Shown: in pieces, positions 10,640 to 22,047 of the stretch
Layout of the letters: the number at the start of each line of letters is the position of its first letter
How positions within the stretch are numbered: position 1 is the stretch's first letter
Assembly (NCBI GenBank): GCA_032622095.1
Contig: CP136066.1
Coordinates: forward strand, 150,426,224 to 150,490,223
DNA from: Siphonodentalium dalli
Taxonomy: Eukaryota; Mollusca; Scaphopoda; Gadilida; Siphonodentaliidae
DNA: 64,000 nucleotides
Direction: 5' to 3'
Program-made: the position numbers and the translations under genes
Notes under the pieces: generated by a model
What the model was told of the DNA's origin: nothing
Database searches by the model: none
What the model saw: the letters and a program-made list of their open reading frames with translations, nothing else

Positions 10640-11480
10640 TTGAGAAAGAGATATACTTTGTTGCACATTATGTCCCTTTAATGTGGTGTTTCTTTCTAAA
10701 ATAAGTTCATCATCTGCAGCGAAGTCGGTTGTGCGATGACAAATAAAGTATAAAAACAATCAAAATGGGACATAAAATTTGATTCACCAGTGAAAATAAG
10801 TCAATCGAAGCGTAATTAAATAATGTAATCACGAAAGAAATCGTGAAATAATAAATAATACATAAGTTGTCAATGAGTTGTATAAAATGCAGACTATATT
10901 TAATGGAAGCAACCAAATTGAATGAGTGAAAGGTGCAAATGATTTTTTTTTTAGTTTTTAGATGTCAAATAGAACTTGACTGAAATATTTATTGATGATT
11001 GCCATAGAGTATAGCGACAGAAGAAAATATAAAATGAACTGTAAGTCATCCACATGGACGTGGTTAGACGGTGTCGGTTGTGAGGGGGGGGGGGGTCCTA
11101 CTTAGAAAATCCAACTGCACTCCCTTTAACCAGACCCAAAATTAATAGGTATAACATATTTTTTAAATGGTTCTTCACATTTTCCAAATGTTGGGAATTT
11201 CCAACCTGACAACCCCTAAAGTTGGAAATATGTCAAATGATGGCCATTGCAGTCCAAAAATTGACCGAAAGGAAAATGAAGCGGTATTTTTTTGCTTTGC
11301 AATTTACAACTTATATTGTGTAGGGCACGAAATTTTCAACTGTTGAAAATTTTGACCAAATTGGGGGGGGGGGGGTGAGACACTACAATCCCCTGTCGCG
11401 AAGTCCCTTGTCATCCCGGATGAGCGAAATCTACAAACGCTTCTCTCGAGATTCACAAAGAGTGTCCAAACTTACTGAGT
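10640..11480. other. non-coding; two poly-G tracts
   Basis: Runs of about 11-12 G at about 11084 and 11363 are set in sequence with the phrase TTGGAAATTTCCAACC-like (near 11195), which recurs in tandem at the end of the window (63470-63960). No gene seen. Confidence 0.45.
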
Positions 11481-11484
11481 TATA

Positions 11485-11647
11485 CAGTAATTTCCAAAGT
11501 AATTGACCACTTAACCACAGCAGAATTATGGGTAATTTTTCAGGATTTAGTCAGAAATATGGCAACAAGCCATAATTCCGACTAAATCCTGAAAAATTAC
11601 CCATAATTCTGCTGTGGTTAAGTGGTCAATTACTTTGGACATTACTG
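11485..11647. mobile_element. palindromic Tc1/mariner-like MITE, near-perfect copy
   Basis: Starts CAGTAATTTCCAAAGTAATT, ends in GACATTACTG and is flanked by TA on each side. Arms of about 68 nt are almost perfectly complementary around a short AAATATGGCAACAAGCC loop. It is the best-preserved member of the family clustered at 2421-2895. Confidence 0.85.
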
Positions 11648-11649
11648 TA

Positions 11650-12700
11650 CTGCCACATACAGGGACGTGGGGACATATCTCACCTCAATATTGGTCATCA
11701 TTTTCAATTTTAGATCAGACCGAAAATATGTTTAAATATTTTGATTTTCCAACCAATATTTAGTGTGAAATGTGATGCTTTAGATCAGAAGTCGAATATT
11801 TTTTATATTTTGTCTATATATTTTATTTTTTTTACCAAAAGGGTAGTAAATTTCCAACCACATTTCAGGTCGGAAACCTTGAAGTACCAGTTGGAAGTTT
11901 TTAACCAAGAGGGGGGTACAACTGGATACCGACGGAAAATTGTAATTCATCAAATGTTATCATGGCATATTTATATATCCATTTCTTCCTGCAAAATCCT
12001 TCCTAGAAACGAGCGCAATGAGTTAAGTAAATTTGACTCTGTCACTCTCGAAGTTCAAACTAGCTAAGACTACATTCATGACTACGTTCTTCATTGCAGA
12101 CATGAAGAGCCTTTAAATATTATGGGTGATCAAATCCACACAATACATTGGAAAGAGGAATTGGCAAAGTGTTACACTATTTGAATACTAACGTTACACG
12201 GTTATACCGTAATATATAATTTACAAATGATATGTCACATAGTAAGAAGTGAACGATATATATGAGATTTGATTGAAAGCTGAGATGTCAAGGTACATGT
12301 ATTTGTCTGAATTGAAACAAAGAAACATATATAGCCTACCTACCTAGTACCTACAGAAAAAGTGAAAAAAATAATAATATCACCATAGGCGACTGAGATT
12401 TATCACTCTTTGAGATATAGCTGCAACCATGAAACGACGAAAACACCTGAAACTTCGTTAACGTCGTACAAAAAAGAAATTCCCAGATAAATATCTGCTC
12501 TGTTCAACTAGATTCTGCAGACCACCTAACCTGGGCGGTTCTTTTAGTCAAGATTTTTTACAGAACTCACAGACTAATAATACAGAGTGACGAATATTTC
12601 CGAATAACTTCTTCGTCCGCCGCAAAGAGAGGCCAACATATATTGGATTACATTATACATAGGTAATGTCCACACAGACAATAACATTAATCCAAAGTTG
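11650..12700. other. no recognisable gene; 3' flank of the bZIP gene
   Basis: AT-rich sequence downstream of the bZIP stop codon. It may include the 3' untranslated region, which the gene would transcribe toward lower coordinates; I cannot place the polyadenylation site. An open frame at 11741-12067 has no recognisable features. Confidence 0.4.
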
Positions 12701-12774
12701 TCGTCTCTTGGCCGGTCTCATGTTCCGTCTTGGATTGATTCCCTGCGATTTGTCGCACGACAGAGGTTGGCTCC

Positions 12775-13113
12775 TCATGACGTCATCGCAGATTGCCTCC
12801 ATGTGGCGTTTGTACACGGTGTGAGTGTGCGTGTTGATGTACACGGCGCGTCACTTGTTGTACAAGCTGCCATTCTCATATCGAGGGGGTTTTCCTCGAT
12901 ACAAGGTTGCATAGGCATGGGCCCGGGCATAGGTCCACCGATGCCATGCTGGTTCTGGTGTTGATGATGCTGCTGTTTCTGCTGCACACCAAGCCAATTC
13001 CACTGAGGGGCGCCATTTTCTCGTAGCATTTGGCGCAATCGCTTTATCTCTTCTTCGAGAGTTTGAATCTTCTGAATTTTGCCCTGCTTTTTATCTTCTA
13101 ATTCACCAACTTC
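12775..13113 (-). CDS. bZIP gene exon 3: leucine zipper and Gln/His-rich tail
   Basis: The acceptor reads TTTCCAG just before GAAGTTGGT at 13113. The zipper covers about 33 residues (ELEDKKQGKIQKIQTLEEE and IKRLRQML). The tail has QQKQQHHQHQNQHG and PMPGPMPMQP, and the frame ends at a stop at 12775. The last ~100 bp of this exon are duplicated at 13285-13415. Confidence 0.75.
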   Translation of the reverse strand, partial: EVGELEDKKQGKIQKIQTLEEEIKRLRQMLRENGAPQWNWLGVQQKQQHHQHQNQHGIGGPMPGPMPMQPCIEENPLDMRMAACTTSDAPCTSTRTLTPCTNATWRQSAMTS

Positions 13114-16100
13114 CTGGAAAGAAAACAGCAGAAATAAACCACACACCAAATTGATTCAGATGCAGGGCAACCAATGGCAAGGGACACAATGGGAGGGGGT
13201 TCACCCCCTCACCTTTCTGGTACACGGGATTCGGGTGATTCTGAAGTGGCACGCGTGATTCATACTCATCTATTATCTCGCTACTACTTGGATTGATTCA
13301 ATACGATTTGTCGCACGTCAGATGTTCGCTCCTTATGACGTCATCGCAGATTGCCTCAATGTGGCGTTTGTACATGGTGTGAGTGTGCGTGTTGTTGTAC
13401 ACGGTGTAACCAGTATATATCCAGGATTCAACAAGGTACTCAATCCGATCAGAGGGTCCCCCATATCATCAAGATACAACAACAACATTTCTTCAAAATA
13501 CGCTTTAGTTATCAGAATCGATTAATTGCAACAAAATTATGCTAACCACTGTCAACTATGGTATAAAATTTCCCAAACATGTTATTTATCAACATTTTGT
13601 TCAACGAAATATGGCCGTATTATCACGTCAGTATTCACGAAATTTGGCCGTATTACCACTTGTTTTTAGAGTCATCCATCTTCATCCGCAATTTTGACTG
13701 AGACCACCCGTTTGATGGCGTGTTTCTGGGCCACAAACAATTGAAATAACAAACTTCAAAAAGCGATATCTGATCACTGTGAGCTTTGTATGGTAGGTTC
13801 ATCGACTCGATTCAAATATTTGTTACCTCCGAAGCCAAAGAAATAGTAATTTATGGGTGTTTAATCGGATTGAGTACCTTTGAACTTTTGATTATTTCTT
13901 AACTAAAATGACGATATTTTAATGTAATTCAGTCTCATACATCTTGATATGTTTAAGTTATGTTTATACCACAATTGCCTGTTCTATTGTGTGTATAACA
14001 CCTAATTTGTAAATTTCATCTTTACACCCTACTGTGGGTATACAGCTTCCTACTGTGGGTATAAATTTCTACTGTGGGTGTAAATTTTCAAACGTAATTT
14101 CATGTGTTACACGTGTATACCCATAGTAGAACTACATCGTAGTTAGCAAAATAGTTACTTTGTCACATTCATTTGAAATTGGAAGTTGTCATGATATCAA
14201 TTAGATATGAGGAACATTTCATGAATTTCAATCAAATGTAGCTTGCTAGTGCTATACTAACTAGGAAACATATGAATGGTAATTCCAAGTGACTGATCGC
14301 TCAGAAATAGTATGGCGTCATAATAATAATAATAATGCATATCATTTATATAGCGCTTAATCCCTGGTGTAGCTCTAAGCGCTTACATTATTACCCCAGC
14401 TGTTTTTTATGAGTAATGCCGAGTCTTGTGCCTGCTGCCATTTTACAGGCGCTTCACTAGAGCGGCTTATGGATACCCAACAACCAGGTTCCTATTTCTC
14501 GTCTAGGTACGACGAAGCGAGCACAGTGCAAGTGACCTTGCCCAAGGGTCAGAACCTGGCGCGAGATTTGAAACAGTGTGTGGCTATATATAGCACACAC
14601 ACCGCTCAATTCGGCCAAGCCACTGTTGTGGAGACAATAGTCCACCGAGCGAGGCGCGAACTCACGCCGGAGCATTAACACCATTGCAAGTCCGACACTC
14701 TATATACCCACTGGGCTACCACATCCACATCCGTCGTGACGTTAATGTAAGCATCACTACGCGTGACGCACACAGGGATGTGGCTAGAGGGTCTCCGCTG
14801 GGGGGGGGGGGTGTCCACCTTGGGAATTTCCAACTGCACCCCCCCCCTTGAGTCGGAATCACACCAACACAACTTTTTGCATAATTCCATTTGAACCCCC
14901 CGCCCCTTACGCTGTTCAGATATTCTAAAAACAATATCTCTATTTCCAAGAAACTGACTACCATATGGATGGGACCCAGTGCTGAGGGGAAAGAGAAAGT
15001 GATAATAGATAGCTACCTTCTCTTGGTCAGTGTCCGACTGTCGCTTTCTCTGTCTGTATTTCTGCGCAGATAGTTTATTTCTCTCTCGCCTCTTCTCCTT
15101 CTTATTGTTCAATACCTGGAAAAATATGTACAAAATATTGTTATTTGTTACAAGTGGCACGAAAGAAGACGTTGTATGAGTTCTATGTGGATGGTGCGGG
15201 CAACAATGAAAAAACATTACAAAGAGCGTACATCTGGTCCTGCTACATATCCTCGTGCAAATAGGTTCATATAAGTCTTATTTCTAAGTCGCGGCCATAT
15301 TGGATCCATCTATAGTTCCGTCCGCGCATTCAGGCTACAGTTCAGGCGATGCATTCCATATATTGAATGCACCTACTGAACTTTGACCTGTATCACTGAA
15401 TGCGCGGAACGGGGCTAGATGGATGCAATATGGCCGCGACTTAGAAATTAGGCTTATTGGCCCAATCGGACACCTCGGTACTTTCCGTCGAATGTACGCT
15501 CGGAATCACACAGTGTATATGGTATTGAAAATTGCCCTTACCCTTCTGAATATGGATATATTATCGGGCACATGAATAAAATTTACAAACGAGAGGACGA
15601 TCGCGATAGGCAGATGTTTAACCCGTCCCTTGGCGATAGTAAATTACTATGATCGGAATCATAAATCAGAGTTTTGATGTTGAATTATAGAGTATACTGT
15701 TATGTACTAATACTATTATAGACAAATGTACACAACACAAATTATTTGAATTTATGGGTCACTCGCATATATAAGAGAATACACTGGCAGAGGAGCTGTA
15801 ATGCTGCACCATCGCAGCCTTTGATTAAATGTGAAAAGGTGACCCGGACATGGAATTGGGTTAATAGAGTCCAATTTAAGTTTACAATGATAATGTATCA
15901 AATTCTACCAACAAAACATCCATCAAGATAAGCCACCTCACTGCTGACCCATTAATATCAATTATATAGCAGAGCTGTCAACTAATCACTGACATTGTTT
16001 ATGCTGAACCTTGGCATCTCTATTAAACCCATAACATTTATAATGACCTCATACCATCTGCAGAGTGATATACTCAGCTGCGCAATGCAGCAAAGATTTT

Positions 16101-19100
16101 CCAGTCTACTGTTAATAGCATGTCATGTGTATTGTTGAAACATTTTTTTTTAAATTAGATACCATAACTTTGGCACATTGGCAAAAGCTATATCAGAAAA
16201 AGATATAGCCATACTAATAGCTAAGTAGTCCACAGTCATGATATGGAATTGGTCAATTGTGTATTATTGCTCCGAGCATATTTGCCAGTACATAACACAA
16301 GATTTTGGACCGATTTAAACCAAATTTGGTGTGGTGACTCGGGATACCCTTGGCTGAGTTATAATGTGTTAGTTTTTCAAATTTTGTTAACATTAAAAAA
16401 AATAATTTATTAATTATTTTTTATTTATTAATTATTTTTTTGTTAAATTGAGCAAGGAATTCAATGTAATTATATTCTTTTAAGAGTGAATATTTTTCGA
16501 AAAAGGACCATAACTCAGATCAAACCCGTATTCGAACTCGATCTGTCTTTTGGGCTGAGAAATTCATATACACAATTCGGTTCCGATCAGATAGAAAATG
16601 TTTGAGTTATCACACCATGTCTACGGACAGACAGACGGCTAGACCTATACAGACAGACGGACGGACTGACGAACGACGAGTGTTCAATCTGGACGTCGAC
16701 ACTATGTGTACCATACTATGTATGGTATGGGTACACATAAACACATAAAAACCTAAACACACATCTACAAACTGTGTGTTGGAACCATCATGCACGAGCG
16801 GAGCTACGAGAGAGTCTGCCAGTACAACGAGTACACAACAAGACATGCACTCCCTGCACTGATCATACCACTGAAAACACATCGGTGTGTGTATTAAATA
16901 TGTACAGCGCGGAATAACGGCTGATTATACTGTACATTATAACATGGTTTATCCCCTTTCGCGTTAGAGGATGCTCGTTCACAGTCCTTGTTCGCTTGAA
17001 TTTGAGGCCCAAATTATTAATTCCACTCGGATTATATAAATTCTACGTGATTACATACTAGATCCAATATTTATAACATAAGTATACGCCACATACTGTC
17101 AATTTTCTCAGCTCTATAAATATATCAGTAATTCTGTTTATTTAATTTTGGTGCGCGTTCAATTCTATATTCCTGATTTAATGTTTGTAAAGTATAGGTT
17201 TTCTCAATGATCCTATATCATGGTTTCTCGATCAATATGACCAAATTTTCTGAATAATGGGCAAACAAATTCAGAAATGGCCAAAAGTTGTTTCGACAGC
17301 GCAGACCATGGTCATACGGCATTTATATCGGGGAACGTATAAGGTTTAAAGACATCTTTGATCATTGTTTCTCATAATTGGTTGACGTTGCGAACCAAAA
17401 AAAAAAAAAAAAGTCAGTAGGATTTGTTGTATTTCTTGGGCTCATTGAATATACAGTGTATATTTTCCCAAAACGTTTTTATATCAGCTTCAGGGGTATA
17501 AAATACAAAGTTGGATTCGTATAGACCAGTCAACAAGAGCGTGGCCATTTATAACATCACTCTGTTCAGCTGAACATTGTGTTTATATGGTTTTCTATTG
17601 AAAACAAATTCGTTTAAACATTTTTAAATGAATTATGTGCAACACCGAAAATTTATCATGGTGTTTTGGCAATAATAATGCAAACAACCTTCAAAATGAG
17701 TTTAATAGATATTTGTCTGTTATGTTTCTGTTGTTGGAAATGTTGTCAAGATGAGATAGAGCATTAAGTTGCGAGATAACATTTTCGCACGCTACGCTGG
17801 GGGAGCTTGGCATAACTACAGAAGATTGGAATGGTCGTATGGCATTTATATAATATACCGTACTAATTATGTACCATACAATTATTATGTCTCTGTAACT
17901 ATGTAGAGTTGTGTTTTCTGTCGCTTGTGATGCGGTATAAACTGGCACAAAAATCAGGTAATCGACATCGTAAACAGATTGTCCATTTGGAATGAAGCCA
18001 GGAATGAAGCCAGAACCAAGCTGTGCATATAATGATAAGTCTCCAATGAGGACACATGCCACATAACTCAAAAAAATCACATTCCACGAGACTAAATTAT
18101 GAAGTTTTCGATAGCAGGATAGCAGTTTGCACTCACAGACTCACGGTGACAGCGTGTGCCTTCGTCATTTAATCAAAGAGTGATTATATATAAGTTTATC
18201 AGAGGACGATGCACCATGCTCGAGGACAAGTGCCCGAAGTTACCGAATTATTTGGTCGGTGTGTGTATTTTTACTATAGTAATGCCAATAGCGGGTCATG
18301 CGATACGATAGTTTATTTTGTCAATCATGAGGGTATAGGGTTCTCTATTCCGAAGGTTCATTTAATATTCCGAAGGTTCGCTATTCCGAAGGTTCATTAT
18401 TCCGAAGGTTCGCTATTCCGAAGGTTCCCTATTCCGAATGTTCATTATTCCGAAGGTTCATTATTCCGAAGGTGTTCTATTCTGGGCGTATTTAACCATA
18501 AATGAATCAAAATTTGCACCCCCACACGAGGAATGAAAAATAATATTACGCTAATATTCACATATAGTACATTTATACACCGCATTCTAATTCCCAAATT
18601 GTCCCAGATGTCGGTTATTAATAGCAAGAAGACAGTATCAGTTTATCGTTTATTATGGAAAGTTGAAAACACGATGACTGCATGACTAAAATAAACTACA
18701 TGTAAGAGATAGTCTGTCCGAACTAGCAATCTGTATTTGAAAGAAACATCAACATTAAAGGCCCACTTAATTTTCGAACCCCCAGATAACATATGTACAA
18801 TATATGCCATATGATATACCATTTGAAATAGGAAGCTCTCTAACATTGTATTATCAAGTTATCCGGTGTAATAAACTGTGAACATTTTGCTTTTGTTGAG
18901 TTACCGACGTGTTTTTGTGCTTAAGTTTAATCTGATTTTGTTGCGCAGTGTATTATTCTCAATGGAGGGGGAATAACTATATTTTAAACCCTTCCATTGA
19001 AAATGCATTTTAGTTTGAATTCTGTTGCATTCTGGGGGCCATAACGGGGAAAATCTTTTTATGATTTCAGCTGTTTTCTATTTCCCTATGGGCATATTCT

Positions 19101-22047
19101 GAGACACAGACGGTTCAAATGGTGATGAATTAAAGAATTGTAATCATATTTTATGGCATAGATTGTTACTAAAACCGTATATCAAGGGACTATAAAAAAA
19201 TATAATCGGTGACTCGAAAATTAAATGGGCCTTTACAGGCAATACAAAGTCACAATTGCAGTTAGGTTCATTTCATACCAGTCTATTCAGCGATATTCTG
19301 CTACGCAGTATGTTATTGCTCTCCAGTATTCATTAAGCGTTGTAGCCCCACTGTTATAATCCGCCTTTAGCTGGCATATTCTCGCCTCTAAGATTATTGA
19401 GATATAACGTCATACGTAATGACATTAAATCGTATGGAAACTTAGCAAATGTGTGGTCTGCATGACGTGAATAATTATTGAGAAATAAAGTCATACGTAA
19501 TACATTAAATCTCAAGGAAACCCGCGGGAAAAAAAATCACATTAATTGTTTTAATGTTTTAAGTTATATTTCCTTCTTAAAATGAGTCTTCGTGATAAAG
19601 AAACCGCTCAATACTGAATATTGAATTAATCTTTAAAATAACAAAAACCGTCAGAATAGCGAACCTTCGGAATAGCGAACCTTCGGAATAGAGAACCTTC
19701 GGAAGTAGAGACATGTCCCCGATCATGACACCCGTTCGGGTGGAACACTTTACGATAATAGAAACATATAAATATAATGTATGATTGTATTTTTTTTAAT
19801 TGGTATAAAGAAAGAACCAATGATTGCCCACCGAGACCCCCGAAAAAGTGGTTTTTCGTTGGCCGAGGCTTGTTAATTGTCGGAGGTGACTTAATTAGAA
19901 ACATGTCTTTGTGTGGCCTGCGAGGACTGGAAACAGTCCGTTTGTATATAATTCATCACATTGTGTTTCATGAAAAAAACAAATATCATTCATTTCCGAT
20001 CTGGGGATACATGAATGGACGTATTTCACAGTCTAAGTCACAGTCTAAAAGACATAACAGTTCAAAAGAAATGAATGGATAAAATATTTGATACACGGAC
20101 AATTAAATATGGTTCCCACCATGTTACATAATGAGAATTCTAAAGATCAAACGTAACCTACGGTTACTGAGGTATATATAAATCAAATATTGTGTAAGAC
20201 GCATTTTAACTGATTCTCCATCATCGAAAAATAAAAAGTGTTCCTTGTTAATCGATTCCTGATGTGGTCAAAATAAAGAGCGTTTCTCTCATTTATGCGA
20301 GGAGAATTCAAAATAACTGGAAAATGATATGACTTTGAAGATTGTGTTCATTCATTATGTTTATCACCACGGAAACAAAGAAAAGTTGAAAATGGCCAGA
20401 AACTCCGGCAATAGTCTATAAACAAAACCCGAAATCTAACTTGATCTGTATTTTAAGGTTGTAAACTAGCACACATAATTCAGTCAACGCTAACTGAAGT
20501 CATGATCCGTAAACGAAAATAAATCCCAAATGTCATTGAAGGGCCGTAACTATGGTACATGTAGATATCCGCGGCCGGACCCAAACATCGAATTTGACCT
20601 GTATTTTGTCTCAATGAACGTACATACCAACTATCATTCCATCTAGTTCAGTAGAAACGAAATATGAAGGGGTGGACGAACGGACCAAAAACATAATCCG
20701 GTTTTTTTTAAACGGTCGTATAAAATAAGAAGAAGAAAAAAAAACAAAGCAACAACGAATAAAGTTATATAAGACTACATAGTACTTGTCACTTTAATAT
20801 GCGGCATAGTTAATACCAGGGTTCAATGTCCTCTGCTGTGAGATTATATATCTGATCAATTAATACTTTATCGAGTACATTGTATATTACTTCCCTATAA
20901 TACTTGCAAGTTGTGGACAACAGGTCGGGACAATATCCGAGGCTTGGGGTGAAGACCTTGAAAGACTTTTACATTATAACAAATACAAGGCCACATATAT
21001 AATCGGATAACTGATAACACCAATGCCGTTGATGTTGTTACTGCTGGAAACAAGCAAAACTACGGCGCGACCGACAATTTGCCGCAAGCGACGAGAAAAC
21101 AGGCTAAGTTCGTATTAATTACATAATTTGCCACGGTGTTTTAAACCAGAATGAGCTTTGAAATGCGCAAACATCGTTACGACTATATTTATAAACAGTA
21201 CGATAAACCCCGATAATACGTATAAATTAACCTGTTTTAGCGGCCGCATTCGGGCCAATGAGAGCAAAGCTGCCGGAGTTTTCGCAACACCCTGACATAA
21301 TCACGCTAAACTACAACACGCAAAATACAATGCATAGCGCAATTGTGCATGCGGTACTTTTAAAACACATGTAATTGATCATGTAGCATGCCATATGGTA
21401 TATTTCGTTTCGGAAACACGATTATCAAGTTATTTGTGCATTATCGACTTTCTCTGGGAAATTAGTTCACAAATCTATCAGCTGATTTGTCTATTCATAG
21501 TAACATCCAGGTGGCGCTGATGACAATAGAAGGAAGTCTCGAACAGCTGATTCGACCGGCTGCACAGAAATATTTTGACCTCATTCATTGTTGTGTAAAC
21601 AATATTTTAAATTGCCCTAAGGCGAAAGCGTTGGTGATGCAACCGCGCAAATGGGCACTGGTCATGCCCGAAAGAAATGTGCGCAGACGGTATTAAAATA
21701 CAACGCAACAAAAGATAAAGCAAAGCGCGCTACCGCAATCAGCTGGTAGCCCAGCTGACCGGCATAATATTACTTACGTCAATATTCACAGGGTGGTTAG
21801 AATTGTCATTTTCACTGTAATTTAAGTAATCAGAGTTCACATTATTGTTAATATCTCCCTCAGAATCCCAGAAAGTGTCACCAGAAGATGTGGTAGCCGT
21901 TGATTCTGTCGAACAGTGCCTTTTTCTGCTTTGATAATCCAGAAAAGCGCGATTCGTTTGTTCCATTTGTGACGAATCGATTGTTGATTCGCCGGAGTTA
22001 TTCCTGCTTCTGACCGGCTGGAAATTAGATGCTATGACACGAACCAT
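12775..22047 (-). CDS. bZIP transcription factor, Fos/ATF3/BATF-like (three exons)
   Basis: Spliced model: exons 21778-22047, 15017-15115 and 12775-13113, both introns phase 0, giving 235 codons. Exon 1 is Ser/Asn/Thr-rich and acidic with no fold I recognise. Exon 2 is almost all basic region (KEKRRERNKLSAQKYRQRKR), matching the N-x7-R bZIP signature. Exon 3 gives the zipper, with Leu at +17, +31 and +38 from the invariant Arg in heptad register across the splice, then a Gln/His/Met/Pro-rich tail. Such proteins bind AP-1 or CRE-like DNA as dimers in the nucleus. As I recall, Fos-type genes are also split between basic region and zipper, here after +12, which favours Fos/ATF3/BATF; YRQRKR also recalls ATF4. 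Ser and Tyr replace the usual Ala and Cys/Ser in the basic core. Linking exon 1 across a 6.7-kb intron is inference. Confidence 0.7.
13285..13415. repeat. partial duplicate of bZIP exon 3 within intron 2
   Basis: This stretch matches 12720-12850 closely: GGATTGATTC, CGATTTGTCGCACG, GACGTCATCGCAGATTGCCT and GTGGCGTTTGTACA are shared in order. It contains no zipper and no usable splice frame, so it looks like a dead local duplicate. Removing it would not alter the gene model. Confidence 0.75.
13433..13880. mobile_element. TIR element, AAGGTACTCAATCCG family, copy 1
   Basis: Begins AAGGTACTCAATCCGATC and ends ATCGGATTGAGTACCTT. The right side carries GAAGCCAAAGAAATAGTAAT, shared with the copy at 30474. 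The left arm here is eroded. It sits in intron 2 of the bZIP gene. No target duplication could be defined. Confidence 0.65.
14320..14725 (-). mobile_element. tRNA-derived SINE
   Basis: Read on the minus strand, the head contains TAGCCCAGTGGG (14707-14718), a good pol III box A, and GAGTTCGCGCC (14653-14663), a box-B-like motif 45 nt further on, with tRNA-like spacing. The body has a CTTGCCCAAGG-type segment. The 3' end reads TAAGCGCT and AGCGCTATATAAATGATATG, then ATT repeats. This 3' tail is common in SINEs of marine invertebrates and is presumably recognised by a partner LINE. It lies in bZIP intron 2, in the same orientation as the gene. Confidence 0.8.
14795..14850. repeat. poly-G and poly-C tracts
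   Basis: A run of about 11 G at 14800 is followed within 40 bp by a run of about 9 C at 14838. They lie in bZIP intron 2, close to the donor of exon 2. No function is inferred. Confidence 0.6.
15017..15115 (-). CDS. bZIP gene exon 2: basic region
   Basis: A 99-bp exon bounded by TTTTTCCAG (acceptor) and GAGAAG/GTAGCT (donor). It encodes 33 residues, the DNA-contacting basic region RRERNKLSAQKYRQRKR with short flanks. Its reading frame joins exon 3 without changing the heptad phase. Confidence 0.8.
15272..15456. mobile_element. foldback element in bZIP intron 1
   Basis: The left arm (TAAGTCTTATTTCTAAGTCG, then CGGCCATATTGGATCCATCT) is complementary to a right arm (AGATGGATGCAATATGGCCG, then CGACTTAGAAATTAGGCTTA). 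CGCGCATTCAG lies on the inner side. The arms are about 55-60 nt. It is 156 bp upstream of exon 2. No transposase and no clear target duplication. Confidence 0.7.
15755..15800 (+). repeat. solo terminus of the TATATAAGAGAAT family
   Basis: CACTCGCATATATAAGAGAA, TACACTGGC matches the ends of the element at 47249-47644. No partner end is nearby. Confidence 0.5.
16260..16690. repeat. decayed dispersed repeat with ACAGACAGACGGACGG tail
   Basis: Contains GACCGATTTAAACCAAATTTGGTGTGG-type sequence (related to 53485-53515), then AAAAGGACCATAACTCAGAT and an ACAGACGGACGGACTG tract. The AAGGACCATAACTC phrase recurs at about 24210 and a weaker version at 20540. It is an old interspersed repeat of unknown class. 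Confidence 0.5.
17691..18080 (-). CDS. unrecognised 129-residue ORF with signal-peptide-like start
   Basis: The N-terminus IFLSYVACVLIGDLSLYAQ is hydrophobic and could be a signal peptide, followed by GSGFIPGFIPNGQSVYDVDY. The rest is Ser/Asn-rich and matches no family I know. It lies in the 6.7-kb bZIP intron 1 on the same strand. It could be a nested gene, an exon or chance. Confidence 0.2.
   Translation of the reverse strand: MIFLSYVACVLIGDLSLYAQLGSGFIPGFIPNGQSVYDVDYLIFVPVYTASQATENTTLHSYRDIIIVWYIISTVYYINAIRPFQSSVVMPSSPSVACENVISQLNALSHLDNISNNRNITDKYLLNSF
18335..18485 (+). repeat. ATTCCGAAGGTTC minisatellite, left arm
   Basis: About nine copies of a 14-16-bp unit (CTATTCCGAAGGTTC or TTATTCCGAAGGTTCA). 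The open frame 18209-18505 is just this repeat translated. An inverted block of the same repeat lies at 19655-19712. Confidence 0.85.
19655..19712 (-). repeat. ATTCCGAAGGTTC minisatellite, inverted right arm
   Basis: Three units in the opposite orientation (GCGAACCTTCGGAATA). With the left block it brackets 1.17 kb. The outer edges also correspond loosely: TCATGAGGGTATAGGG on the left and the complement of CATGTCCCCGATCATGA on the right. The pair may mark the ends of one element. Confidence 0.7.
19715..21480. other. bZIP intron 1, no gene seen
   Basis: Holds one copy of the AATAAAGAGCGTTT repeat (20220-20310) and a decayed GGGCCGTAACTATGG repeat near 20540. Otherwise unique-looking sequence. 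Confidence 0.4.
20220..20310 (+). repeat. AATAAAGAGCGTTT dispersed repeat, copy 1
   Basis: Reads AAAGTGTTCCTTGTTAATCG, ATTCCT, then a short gap and AATAAAGAGCGTTTCTCTCA. Further copies are at about 22998-23062 and 23487-23560, and an inverted relative is near 55160. Confidence 0.55.
21635..21643 (+). promoter_or_regulatory. C/EBP-ATF-type element in bZIP intron 1
   Basis: TGATGCAAC, within 140 bp of the exon 1 donor. The core matches the C/EBP-ATF composite element TGATGNAA. It is a single short match, so the evidence is weak. Confidence 0.25.
21778..22047 (-). CDS. bZIP gene exon 1: N-terminal Ser/Asn-rich region
   Basis: Starts at ATG 22047 in a good context (A at -3, G at +4) and ends at GAC/GTAAGT, a strong donor. 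It encodes 90 residues without a fold I recognise, rich in Ser, Thr, Asn and acidic residues as in activation regions (TSSGDTFWDSEGDINNN). It keeps phase 0 into exon 2. The link is based on strand, phase and the absence of another candidate partner. Confidence 0.6.

Noticed and set aside
18209-18505. 98-residue frame with repeated SEGSLFRRF
   Set aside because: It is the ATTCCGAAGGTTC tandem repeat translated; the inverted block at 19655 gives the same peptide on the other strand.
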